Shown: piece by piece, positions 1-6,077 of the stretch
Layout of the letters: each line of letters starts with the position of its first letter
Numbering within the stretch: the stretch's first letter is position 1
NCBI GenBank assembly: GCA_958477305.1
Contig: CAUEFI010000031.1
Coordinates: forward strand, 1-19,452
Origin: HGM12998 sp900756495
GTDB taxonomy: Bacteria > Bacillota > Clostridia > Oscillospirales > Oscillospiraceae
Reading direction: 5' to 3'
DNA length: 19,452 nucleotides
Position numbers and translations under genes: made by a program
Notes under the pieces: model-generated
Told to the model about the DNA's origin: nothing
The model's input: only the letters and a program-made list of their open reading frames with translations
Databases searched by the model: none

Positions 1-109
1 GAAGCTCATATTCCTCCGGTTCCAGTTGGCAAGCCGCCACGATCTCCTCCAACAGCTCGGGTGTAAACATCCGCTCCCGCATCGCCTTTAGTTCGGTTTT
101 GAAGTTCAT
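1..109 (-). CDS. N-terminal fragment of an unrecognised protein, cut by the left window edge
   Basis: Reading leftward from 109 there are 36 codons with no stop before the window edge. The peptide begins MNFKTELKAMRERMFTPELL and continues with an acidic, helical stretch ending EPEEYEL. I chose the ATG at 109 because AAAGGG (124-119 on the minus strand) lies nine bases upstream; another in-frame ATG at 118 sits directly against that site and is less likely. The gene is transcribed away from the XRE gene at 418, leaving a roughly 300-base AT-rich divergent gap. I do not recognise the family from this much sequence. Confidence 0.5.
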   Translation of the reverse strand, partial: MNFKTELKAMRERMFTPELLEEIVAACQLEPEEYEL

Positions 110-417
110 AACTGTCATCCCTTTATTTTAATATGCTCGTTCAATTTGCCTCTGATATAACACTGCAGGTTCAGACCTGTATGACAACATACAAAAGTAA
201 GGATCGAGGAATACTACAAACAATGTTTTAGACCGCACTATTACAACTACAACAATATGCAAAAGTATACTAGTGGCCATAAAGACTGATAAATGGGTTA
301 ATTTTTTAGTACATAGTTTAATCCTTTGAAAGTGCATTTAAAACGTCTTTTTTAGGTTTTTATGTGCATTAATAATGTCCTTATATAGTATAAAATTAAC
401 CCCATAGGGGGTGCCCA
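110..417. other. AT-rich divergent intergenic region
   Basis: About 300 bases without a supportable gene, between the left-edge gene (minus) and the first XRE gene (plus). The only open frame of note (128-337, minus) has no ribosome site and no recognisable protein. The right end holds an 11-base dyad, CATTA-A-TAATG (367-377), followed by A/T-rich -10-like sequence (TATAGT at 384-389, TATAAA at 389-394). The word GTGCATT occurs twice, near 332 and 364. Nothing else structured was seen. Confidence 0.5.
367..394 (+). promoter_or_regulatory. Candidate promoter/operator of the first XRE regulator
   Basis: A perfect 11-base dyad CATTA-A-TAATG (367-377) is followed by overlapping -10-like hexamers TATAGT (384-389) and TATAAA (389-394), just upstream of AGGGGG and the ATG at 418. 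No convincing -35 was found at the right spacing. Small XRE repressors usually bind dyads in their own promoters, so autoregulation is a reasonable inference, but the site is short and the region AT-rich. Confidence 0.3.
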
Positions 418-723
418 ATGGAGATTTATGACTTTGGCTTGAGATTGAAGGAGCTCCGGAAGGCCAGACAGTTATCCCAAAAGGATGCTGCTACACGCCT
501 GAACGTGGGTCGCTCCACACTCAGTGGATATGAACGTAATACCATTACCCCAAGTATTGAACAACTCACGAGGATGGCAATATTATATAATACGTCTCTG
601 GATTATATGATGGGGCTAGAGAATCGTGTCTGCTTCTATTTGGATGGTTTGAATGAGCGTCAACAGCGGGTCGTTTTAGATATTGTTAAGCAATTAAAAC
701 AAGAATTTTTAGGGGAGAAATAG
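418..723 (+). CDS. XRE-family helix-turn-helix transcriptional regulator
   Basis: A 101-residue protein with a HTH_3/XRE domain over roughly residues 7-66: RLKELRKARQLSQKDAATRL forms the first helices, then a recognition-helix region (VGRSTLSGYERNTITPS) and the typical closing segment YNTSLDYMMGLE. The remaining 35 residues form a helical tail (NERQQRVVLDIVKQLKQEF), probably for dimerisation. The ATG at 418 follows AGGGGG by about six bases. It is small enough to be a repressor with no ligand domain. A second XRE gene follows 122 bases downstream on the same strand, and both lie in the AT-rich block. The target is unknown; autoregulation through the dyad at 367-377 is inferred. Confidence 0.9.
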   Translation: MEIYDFGLRLKELRKARQLSQKDAATRLNVGRSTLSGYERNTITPSIEQLTRMAILYNTSLDYMMGLENRVCFYLDGLNERQQRVVLDIVKQLKQEFLGEK

Positions 724-766
724 GAATAAAGCTCCTTACCGACCTTATTAGTATATCTCTGATAGT

Positions 767-788
767 CCGATATTGCAATACCGGTATT
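767..788. promoter_or_regulatory. Overlapping palindromes upstream of the second XRE gene (candidate operator)
   Basis: Bases 767-784 form an 18-base dyad (CCGATATTGCAATACCGG) with one mismatched pair, centred on TATTGCAATA. It overlaps a second perfect 12-base palindrome AATACCGGTATT at 777-788, which runs into a T-rich stretch. The position, between two XRE genes and about 60 bases before the second start, suits an operator. A weak terminator for the first gene is the alternative, because T's follow the second palindrome; its four-pair stem argues against this. Confidence 0.4.
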
Positions 789-845
789 TTTTATTTAAAA
801 ATTATTTGGCCCATAATCCGGTTATGAAGGGAGGCGGGGCCTACC

Positions 846-1139
846 ATGTTTGCAAATCGGATCAAATATCTACGACTATCAAAGGAATTAAATCAAGTAC
901 AGCTTGCAGAAAGACTTGGTGTAAAAAAGCAGAGCATCAGTAATTGGGAAAATGATAATATTATGCCATCAATAGATATGCTGGTGAAGGTTGCAGATTT
1001 TTTTAATGTCACTACTGATTACCTATTAGGGCGGAATGTGCACGAACCTAGTGCCCCGCAAATGCTTGATGTAACGGGATTAACCTCACTTCAGGTAGAG
1101 CATATTCAATATATTATAGATGACTTCCGAGAAAACTGA
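846..1139 (+). CDS. XRE-family helix-turn-helix transcriptional regulator
   Basis: A 97-residue protein with an XRE domain at residues 4-62: IKYLRLSKELNQVQLAERLG, then the recognition segment VKKQSISNWENDNIMPSIDM and the characteristic FFNVTTDYLLGR. The last 35 residues are a short helical tail of unknown role. The start ATG follows AAGGGAGG (827-834) by 11 bases. It is related to, but clearly diverged from, the regulator at 418, so the pair is not a recent duplication. Such proteins are common in integrated elements, as toxin-antitoxin antitoxins or as stand-alone repressors. No obvious toxin partner sits next to it. It is followed by a strong intrinsic terminator. Confidence 0.9.
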   Translation: MFANRIKYLRLSKELNQVQLAERLGVKKQSISNWENDNIMPSIDMLVKVADFFNVTTDYLLGRNVHEPSAPQMLDVTGLTSLQVEHIQYIIDDFREN

Positions 1140-1145
1140 GACTGA

Positions 1146-1181
1146 AAAGTTCTCTCATGCCAAATAGTATGAGAGAACTTT
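1146..1181 (+). terminator. Intrinsic terminator after the second XRE gene
   Basis: A 13-pair perfect stem (1146-1158 with 1169-1181; left-arm core AAGTTCTCTCAT) and a 10-base loop begin seven bases after the stop codon. The right arm ends CTTTATT, giving a short T-rich tail. It directly abuts and slightly overlaps a second, longer hairpin. Confidence 0.8.
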
Positions 1182-1231
1182 ATTGTAAAAGAAAACCACC
1201 GGCACCGCCGGTGGTTTTCTTTTACAATAAA
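1179..1231. terminator. Perfect 25-pair hairpin, bidirectional terminator type
   Basis: Arms 1179-1203 and 1207-1231 are exact reverse complements around a 3-base loop (ACC). The GC core CCACCGGC/GCCGGTGG is flanked by A-rich and T-rich arms (AAAAGAAAA / TTTTCTTTT), the usual architecture of a terminator working in both directions. Confidence 0.75.
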
Positions 1232-1233
1232 CT

Positions 1234-1263
1234 GGAGAGGCGCCGCACCAGCGGCGCCTCTCC
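1234..1263. repeat. Perfect 13-pair GC-rich hairpin
   Basis: GGAGAGGCGCCGC (1234-1246) pairs exactly with 1251-1263 around a 4-base loop (ACCA). It has no T-run on either side, so it is not a standard terminator. It is the third hairpin in a row within 120 bases. Confidence 0.7.
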
Positions 1264-1429
1264 GCATAAAACTCAATATTTTCCTACCAGGGAGCTTTTT
1301 TATGCTGTCCGCTCAATCTGGGGCTGTCCATGTTGACCGGGTATCGCTTGATTTTTTATGATTGAGGAAAAACTTGACTTACATAAACTTTATTCGCTGC
1401 AAAAAGTGTAGTTATCTATCTAAAAATCA
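1264..1429. other. Intergenic stretch upstream of the ATPase gene
   Basis: No convincing gene. A 9-base inverted repeat, TTACATAAA (1379-1387) and TTTATGTAA (1436-1444), is separated by 48 bases. Its right half lies in the spacer of the ATPase promoter, so it could be a regulator site, but the evidence is only the symmetry. Confidence 0.35.
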
Positions 1430-1458
1430 TTGCATTTTATGTAAATTCGTGTTATACT
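1430..1458 (+). promoter_or_regulatory. Sigma-A type promoter of the AAA+ ATPase gene
   Basis: TTGCAT (1430-1435), a 17-base spacer, then TATACT (1453-1458), preceded by an extended -10 TG (1450-1451). It lies 32 bases upstream of the chosen ATG at 1490. Hexamers and spacing are near-consensus. Confidence 0.75.
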
Positions 1459-1489
1459 ATATTTGCATTATAATGACGGAGGTGCGTGT

Positions 1490-2788
1490 ATGTACCGAAT
1501 TGCGATTGAAAAGCTATTAAAATGGAAACAAAGCAAACGCCGCAAACCTTTGATTATCGAAGGAGCTCGTCAGGTTGGTAAGACTTGGTTGATGAAAGAG
1601 TTTGGTAGACAGGCGTATGTGGATACTGTATATATCAATTTTGACTCCAATTCCAGAATGGCAGAGCTGTTTGCTTCTGATCTGGATACGGAGCGTTTGA
1701 TTATGGGTTTGGAACTGTATGTTGGACGTAAAATCGATCCCGACAATTCTTTGCTGATTTTTGATGAAGTGCAGGAAGTTCCAAGAGCGTTGGCATCTCT
1801 TAAATATTTCTATGAGAATGCTCCGCAGTATCACATTGTATGTGCTGGTTCTTTGCTCGGTATTGCTTTGCATCAAGGCACATCTTTCCCGGTTGGCAAG
1901 GTGGATTTCTTAAAGTTGTATCCCCTTTCTTTCAAGGAGTTTTTGATGGCAACCGATAAAGAACGTTTTGCCGCATTGCTTGATAAGCGAGACTTCCAAA
2001 TGATTACGAGCTTCAAGCAGACATATATTGATGCTTTGAAGCACTATTACTTCGTTGGCGGAATGCCAGAAGCAGTACAGAGTTTCGCAGAGAATAAAGA
2101 CTTTAACGAGGTTCGTGAAATTCAAAAGCGAATCCTTGCCGCCTACGAACAGGATTTCTCCAAGCACGCTCCCAATGAAATCGTTCCGAGATTGCGTATG
2201 TTGTGGAACAGCATCCCTTCTCAGTTGGCTAAAGAAAACAAAAAGTTTATCTACGGCCTTGTTCGTGAAGGAGCTCGTGCTAAAGACTACGAAACCGCAA
2301 TTATGTGGCTCAGCGACTGCGGGCTGGTTCATAAGGTCGGCCGTGTCAATGCAGCAGGAATTCCCCTGCGTGCGTATGAGGACTTGAGAGCATTTAAGCT
2401 GTTTGTGGTAGACGTTGGGATTCTTGGCTGTATGGCTGGGTTGCGTCAGCGAACCTTGCTTGACGGCAATGACCTTTTTGTGGAGTTCAAAGGTGCTCTC
2501 ACAGAACAGTATGTCTGTCAACAGCTAAAAACGATCGAGGACTTGGATGTTTATTACTATACAAACGACAGAGGCACCTGCGAAGTTGACTTTGTTGTTG
2601 ATACAGGTGAACAGATTGTGCCCGTCGAAGTAAAAGCAGAAGTAAATCTCAGAGCCAAGAGCCTGAAAACCTACCAGGAAAAATTTTCGCCCGAAGTTTC
2701 TGTCCGCACATCTATGGCGGACTATAAAAGAGAAGAATGGCTCGTTAATCTGCCGCTGTATGCGATAGATCAGATTACAAAAATATAA
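1490..2788 (+). CDS. AAA+ ATPase with C-terminal DUF4143 domain
   Basis: A 432-residue protein of the AAA_14/DUF4143 family. Visible motifs are Walker A GARQVGKT (25-32), Walker B LLIFDE (88-93), a sensor-1-like segment CAGSLLG (118-124) and the family signature YYFVGGMPEAV in the middle. The C-terminal part ends in a PD-(D/E)xK-like pattern: EVDFVV with D367, then PVEVKAE with E380 and K382, as in nuclease-fold domains. ATP binding is secure; nuclease activity is inference. The ATG at 1490 has GGAGG (1478-1482) seven bases upstream; an earlier in-frame TTG at 1463 lacks a ribosome site. It has its own strong promoter, is AT-richer than the genes to the right, and belongs to a family that is widespread, often horizontally spread and poorly characterised. 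Confidence 0.9.
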   Translation: MYRIAIEKLLKWKQSKRRKPLIIEGARQVGKTWLMKEFGRQAYVDTVYINFDSNSRMAELFASDLDTERLIMGLELYVGRKIDPDNSLLIFDEVQEVPRALASLKYFYENAPQYHIVCAGSLLGIALHQGTSFPVGKVDFLKLYPLSFKEFLMATDKERFAALLDKRDFQMITSFKQTYIDALKHYYFVGGMPEAVQSFAENKDFNEVREIQKRILAAYEQDFSKHAPNEIVPRLRMLWNSIPSQLAKENKKFIYGLVREGARAKDYETAIMWLSDCGLVHKVGRVNAAGIPLRAYEDLRAFKLFVVDVGILGCMAGLRQRTLLDGNDLFVEFKGALTEQYVCQQLKTIEDLDVYYYTNDRGTCEVDFVVDTGEQIVPVEVKAEVNLRAKSLKTYQEKFSPEVSVRTSMADYKREEWLVNLPLYAIDQITKI

Positions 2789-2803
2789 ACGGAGGCAGTA
2801 ATT

Positions 2804-2881
2804 ATGAGTATGAAACAATTATCTTCCGACGGCAAGATTGCATATTTAATAAGGAGCATGATGCAATGGAAAGACCTGTAA
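2804..2881 (+). CDS. Small ORF (25 aa) overlapping the start of the next gene
   Basis: GGAGG at 2791-2795 lies eight bases before an ATG at 2804 that opens a 25-codon frame (MSMKQLSSDGKIAYLIRSMM, then five more residues). Its TAA at 2879-2881 falls inside the start of the RibD-like gene at 2866, in another frame. The arrangement suits translational coupling: ribosomes finishing the small ORF would be close to the AAGGAG at 2851-2856. It could instead be the remnant of a longer gene. I do not recognise the peptide. Confidence 0.4.
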   Translation: MSMKQLSSDGKIAYLIRSMMQWKDL

Positions 2882-3546
2882 CTACGTTGTTTATGCTGAT
2901 GTCTGTTGACGGAAAAATCAGTCCGGGTGCAGCAGACGGACTGGATTTTGACAGGGACCTCCCCCGCATTGCAGGTGTGAAAGAAGGCTTGCAGCAGTAT
3001 TATGACATTGAACAGACCACAGATTTGTGGTCGCTGAATTCCGGAAGAGTGCAGGCAAAAATGGGGGTCAATGAGAAGGAACCCCCTGAGAAAACTCCCG
3101 TGTCCTTTGTCCTGATCGATAATCATCATCTGACAAGGCAAGGCGTGCAGTATTTTTGCGCGCGATCCAAAGAGTTTGTATTGGTAACATCAAACAGAGC
3201 GCATCCGGCGTTTCAGGCCGGGGAGCGGAATCTCCATATCCTGTATCAGGAAAGGCTCGATCTGGGAGATATGCTCCGGCAGCTGAAAGAGCAATACGGA
3301 TGTGAGCGGATTACAATCCAGACCGGAGGCACCCTGAATGGCCTGTTTCTGAGGGAGAAGCTATTTGACTTTGTTGACGTCGTGGTTGCCCCGCTCCTGA
3401 TCGGCGGAAAAGCGACAACCACGCTCATTGACGGAGAGGCTATCCGTACAGTTGAACAGCTATGCGAATTGGGCGTGCTGGAATTGGAGCGCGTACAGGC
3501 GTTGAAGGATTCATACGTCAGGCTGCGGTACAAGGTCATATCCTGA
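2866..3546 (+). CDS. RibD C-terminal / dihydrofolate-reductase-like protein
   Basis: A 226-residue single-domain protein of the RibD-C family (5-amino-6-(5-phosphoribosylamino)uracil reductase fold, related to dihydrofolate reductase). The N-terminus has the strand TTLFMLMSVDGKIS (6-19). The C-terminal half carries the NADPH-site signature TIQTGGTLNGLFL (150-162) and the closing motif VAPLLIGGKATTTLIDG (174-190). There is no deaminase domain, so it is not a full RibD, and no riboflavin genes are nearby; the substrate is unknown. The start at 2866 is set by AAGGAG nine bases upstream; the two earlier ATGs at 2858 and 2861 belong to the overlapping small ORF. It is probably co-transcribed with the ATPase. 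An NAD(P)H-dependent reductase role is inferred from the family. Confidence 0.85.
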   Translation: MERPVTTLFMLMSVDGKISPGAADGLDFDRDLPRIAGVKEGLQQYYDIEQTTDLWSLNSGRVQAKMGVNEKEPPEKTPVSFVLIDNHHLTRQGVQYFCARSKEFVLVTSNRAHPAFQAGERNLHILYQERLDLGDMLRQLKEQYGCERITIQTGGTLNGLFLREKLFDFVDVVVAPLLIGGKATTTLIDGEAIRTVEQLCELGVLELERVQALKDSYVRLRYKVIS

Positions 3547-3591
3547 CATGGGAGAAAGGCTGCGTTTGCGCCAGAGGATTGCGAGAAGAGA

Positions 3592-3620
3592 TTGTACATC
3601 CCGGCGAATTATGTTAGAAT
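3592..3620 (+). promoter_or_regulatory. Promoter upstream of the DivIVA-domain gene
   Basis: TAGAAT (3615-3620) with an extended -10 TG (3612-3613) and a weak -35, TTGTAC (3592-3597), at exactly 17 bases. It lies about 40 bases before the ATG at 3663. The weak -35 would be offset by the extended -10. Confidence 0.55.
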
Positions 3621-3662
3621 GACACTATCATTGCTGAATCATTGCTGAAAGAGGTGTCCGCC

Positions 3663-4364
3663 ATGAGCGCCATGGAGCTTCAATTTCGTACCTCCGCCTT
3701 TGGAGGGTTTCAAAAGCAGGACGTACTGACTTATCTGGAGAATACGGGCCGGGAACACGCCGAGCGGGTGGAGGCCCTGCAAAAAGAGCTCTCCGGGGCG
3801 CTGGCCGCCAAGGCCACGCTGGAGGAGGAGCACAGGGCGTCCCTGCGGCGGGTGGAAGAGCTGGAGCAGCAGAACGCCCGGCTGGCCGAGACGCTGGAGG
3901 CGTACACCAAGGATTTGGAGGAGGTGCGGGCCGACCGTGAGGCGCGGGACCGGCGCATCGCGGAGCTGGAGGGGGAGCTCGCCGCGCTCAGAGCGCAGCT
4001 GGCGAAGGCTGCGCCCTCCGCCGAGGCCTATGAGCGCATCAAGAACCGCACGGCCGGGGTGGAGCTAGAGGCCCACCGCCGGGCCCAGGAGATTGAGGAC
4101 GAGGCGCGAGAGAAGGCCAGGCAGGCCAGAGCCGAGCTGGAGCAGTGGATCTACAAGGTACAGGCGGGGTACGACCGGCTCCGCACCGACGTGGACGCCA
4201 CCATTTCCCACGCCTCCGGCGAGCTGGAGCGGGTGCGCAAGAGCCTGGACGGGCTGGTGGGACAGTTTGCCGAGGGGGACGAGGCGCTGGCCGCCCTGCT
4301 GCATACCTATGAGTCCGCCGTGGGGCCCAGGGCCCCGGAACCGCTTCCCTTGAAGGAGGATTGA
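3663..4364 (+). CDS. DivIVA-domain coiled-coil protein
   Basis: A 233-residue protein. The N-terminal 30 residues carry the DivIVA signature (FRTSAFGGFQKQDVLTYLE), the segment that in Firmicutes recognises curved membrane at the septum or poles. It is followed by an almost unbroken coiled coil rich in Glu, Arg, Ala and Leu over about residues 30-160, then a less regular helical tail. Start choice: AAAGAGG lies eight bases before the ATG at 3663; an internal ATG at 3672 and an upstream TTG at 3642 are less well placed. It probably scaffolds division or polar proteins. It is not the canonical divIVA locus, since no sepF/ylm genes adjoin. Codon use is strongly GC-rich, unlike the genes to its left. 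The next gene starts seven bases after the stop. Confidence 0.85.
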   Translation: MSAMELQFRTSAFGGFQKQDVLTYLENTGREHAERVEALQKELSGALAAKATLEEEHRASLRRVEELEQQNARLAETLEAYTKDLEEVRADREARDRRIAELEGELAALRAQLAKAAPSAEAYERIKNRTAGVELEAHRRAQEIEDEAREKARQARAELEQWIYKVQAGYDRLRTDVDATISHASGELERVRKSLDGLVGQFAEGDEALAALLHTYESAVGPRAPEPLPLKED

Positions 4365-4371
4365 ACCAACC

Positions 4372-4923
4372 ATGGAATATCACTTGAACACAGAGGAGCT
4401 GCGGGAGGCCGCGCCCAAGCTGAGAGCCGGGGACCGGGTGCTCCTCAGCGGGACCATCTACACCGCGCGGGACGCCGCCCACAAGCGGTTTTTTGAGCTG
4501 CTGGACGGCGGGCAGCCGCTGCCCATCCCGCTGGAGGGAGCGGTGATCTACTACGCCGGGCCCACGCCGGGCCAGCAGGGGATGGCAGTAGGGGCCTGCG
4601 GCCCCACGACCTCCAGCCGCATGAACAAATTTGCCCCCCGGCTGCTGGATCTGGGACTGGGCGCCATCATCGGCAAGGGGGAGATGAGCGCGGAGACGGC
4701 GCAGGCCATCGTCCGCAACGGCGCCTGCTACTTTGCCGCCGTGGGCGGCGCCGGGGCCCTCATTGCCAAGTGCATCAAGACCGCCGACGTGGTGGCCTTC
4801 GACGAACTGGGTTGCGAGTCGGTCAAGCGCATGACTGTAAAGGACTTACCCCTCACCGTCGCCATCGACAGCGCCGGGGGCAACCTCTACCAGAGCGGGC
4901 GGGAGGCCTACAGCCGTGTATGA
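4372..4923 (+). CDS. Fumarase/tartrate dehydratase beta-subunit-like hydro-lyase
   Basis: A 183-residue protein matching the C-terminal (beta) domain of class I Fe-S hydro-lyases (fumarate hydratase, L(+)-tartrate dehydratase). Diagnostic segments are LRAGDRVLLSGTIYTARDAAHKR (about 17-39), YYAGPTPG (62-69), GACGPTTSSRMNKFAP (75-90), IGKGEM (101-106) and YFAAVGGAGAL. These residues build the substrate pocket; the 4Fe-4S cluster is normally held by the alpha subunit. No alpha subunit is adjacent: upstream is the DivIVA-like gene and downstream an MBL protein. The partner must therefore be elsewhere, or the protein acts alone. AGGAGG (4354-4359) lies 12 bases before the ATG. It overlaps the next gene by eight bases, so the two are likely translationally coupled. 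Confidence 0.88.
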   Translation: MEYHLNTEELREAAPKLRAGDRVLLSGTIYTARDAAHKRFFELLDGGQPLPIPLEGAVIYYAGPTPGQQGMAVGACGPTTSSRMNKFAPRLLDLGLGAIIGKGEMSAETAQAIVRNGACYFAAVGGAGALIAKCIKTADVVAFDELGCESVKRMTVKDLPLTVAIDSAGGNLYQSGREAYSRV

Positions 4924-5791
4924 GCTGATTCAAGTGGCGGCGCACACCTGGTATATCGACTGTCCCGCCAAGATGGGGGTGGTGCAGGTCAACGGGGACG
5001 GCGTCTTTCTCATCGACAGCGGCAACGACAAGGAGGCGGGGAAGAAGGTTCAAAAGCTGCTGGACCAGAACGGCTGGAGGCTGCTGGCCATTCTCAACAC
5101 CCACTCCAACGCGAACCATATCGGCGGAAACAAGCTGCTTCAGGAGCGCACAGGCTGCTCGATCTATGCCCCCGGCATGGAGGCCGCCTTTACCCGCTGG
5201 CCCTGTCTGGAGCCGTCCTTCCTCTACGGGGGATACCCCCCCAAGGCGCTGCGCAACAAATTTCTGATGGCGCAGCCCAGCGGCGTGCAGGACCTCTCGG
5301 AGCTGCCCCTGCCGGCGGGGATGGAGATCCTGCCCCTGCCCGGTCACTTCTTCGACATGGTGGGAGTGAAAACACCGGACGGAGTCTGGTTCCTGGCCGA
5401 CTGCCTGTCGGGGGCCGCTATTGTGGAGAAGTACCACGTCAACTTTATTTACGACGTGGGGGCCTACCTGGAGACCCTGGACAAGGTGGAGCGGCTGGAG
5501 GGCTCCTGCTTCATTCCCGCACACGCGCCAGCGGCGGAGGACATCGCGCCGCTGGCGGCCCTGAACCGGAACAAGGTACTTGAAATTGCAGAAGCTGTCA
5601 AGGAAATTTGCCGTACACCTAAAACACAGGAGCAGGTTTTGAAAGCTGTATTTGACCGCTACGGCCTGTCCATGGACTTCAACCAGTATGTCCTGGTGGG
5701 CTCCACCATTCGCTCCTACCTGTCCTGGCTGCTGGACCGGGGGGAGGTTGCGGCGGAATTTACCGGCAATACCCTTGTCTGGAGCGCATAG
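4916..5791 (+). CDS. Metallo-beta-lactamase-fold protein with altered metal motif
   Basis: A 291-residue MBL-fold protein. The fold is shown by strand VFLIDSGN (30-37), THSNANHIGG (62-71), LPGH (141-144), LADC (160-163) and PAHAP (201-205), with a winged-helix-like C-terminus (about 215-285). The usual HxHxDH metal motif reads H63-S-N65-A-N67-H68: the second His and the Asp are both Asn, while H144, D162 and H203 remain. Zn2 ligation should therefore be weakened or lost, suggesting a mono-metal or non-hydrolytic protein, or an unusual subfamily. The GTG at 4916 follows GGGAGG (4901-4906) by nine bases and overlaps the preceding gene by eight. A GC-rich hairpin follows 41 bases after the stop. 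The substrate is not predictable. Confidence 0.85.
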   Translation: MYELIQVAAHTWYIDCPAKMGVVQVNGDGVFLIDSGNDKEAGKKVQKLLDQNGWRLLAILNTHSNANHIGGNKLLQERTGCSIYAPGMEAAFTRWPCLEPSFLYGGYPPKALRNKFLMAQPSGVQDLSELPLPAGMEILPLPGHFFDMVGVKTPDGVWFLADCLSGAAIVEKYHVNFIYDVGAYLETLDKVERLEGSCFIPAHAPAAEDIAPLAALNRNKVLEIAEAVKEICRTPKTQEQVLKAVFDRYGLSMDFNQYVLVGSTIRSYLSWLLDRGEVAAEFTGNTLVWSA

Positions 5792-5832
5792 GCGTCTCCG
5801 GCGGACAGAAGGAAAAGATAAGAAAGATAAGA

Positions 5833-5867
5833 GAGGCCCCCGCGCCGGTACACGGCGCGGGGGCCTC
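5833..5867 (+). terminator. GC-rich hairpin after the MBL gene
   Basis: A perfect 15-pair stem (5833-5847 with 5853-5867; left arm GAGGCCCCCGCGCCG), loop GTACA. Only a short T-run (AGTTTG) follows on the plus strand. It is the first copy of a 30-base direct repeat. Confidence 0.6.
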
Positions 5868-6015
5868 AGTTTGTCGGAAAGGGCCAATGAAACGTATAAC
5901 GGCAAAAAGGCAGCGGGCATAGAGCGGGGGAATAGTGTGAAAGGGGGGCGGAGCCCCCGCTTTCGCGTGCAGGAGTCCGCCCGCAGGCGACCGATTTCGG
6001 CCTTTGGCCGAAACC

Positions 6016-6052
6016 GGACCCAGGCTGTCGAAAAAATCGACAGCCTGGGTCC
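6016..6052 (-). terminator. Perfect 16-pair hairpin downstream of the YczE-like gene
   Basis: GGACCCAGGCTGTCGA (6016-6031) pairs exactly with 6037-6052 around a five-base loop (AAAAA). It lies downstream of the minus-strand gene ending at 6083 and overlaps by two bases the hairpin at 6051-6077, whose minus-strand 5' side is preceded by AAAAAGG. Together they likely stop convergent transcription from both sides. Confidence 0.55.
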
Positions 6053-6077
6053 CCCGCGCCGGTACACGGCGCGGGGG
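6051..6077 (-). terminator. GC-rich hairpin, second copy of the repeat stem
   Basis: An 11-pair stem CCCCCGCGCCG (6051-6061) with 6067-6077, loop GTACA. On the plus strand it is followed by CCTTTTTAT, so it looks like a good terminator for plus-strand transcripts. It is also the first hairpin met by transcripts leaving the minus-strand gene that ends at 6083. Confidence 0.6.

Noticed and set aside
128..337. A 69-codon minus-strand frame in the left intergenic region
   Set aside because: No ribosome site, and hydrophobic composition of the kind AT-rich sequence gives by chance; it would also lie over the promoter region of the gene at 109.
1302..1361. A 19-codon plus-strand ORF with GGGAG seven bases upstream
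   Set aside because: Too short to judge, no promoter in front and it follows terminator hairpins; the peptide is not recognisable.
1463..1489. Upstream TTG start for the AAA+ ATPase
   Set aside because: It lies only five bases beyond the -10 hexamer and has no Shine-Dalgarno, whereas the ATG at 1490 has GGAGG at good spacing.
4853..6067. A 404-codon minus-strand frame across the MBL gene and the hairpin region
   Set aside because: It is antisense to a motif-rich MBL gene and then runs through palindromic repeats; composition is Arg/Pro-rich with no recognisable domain.
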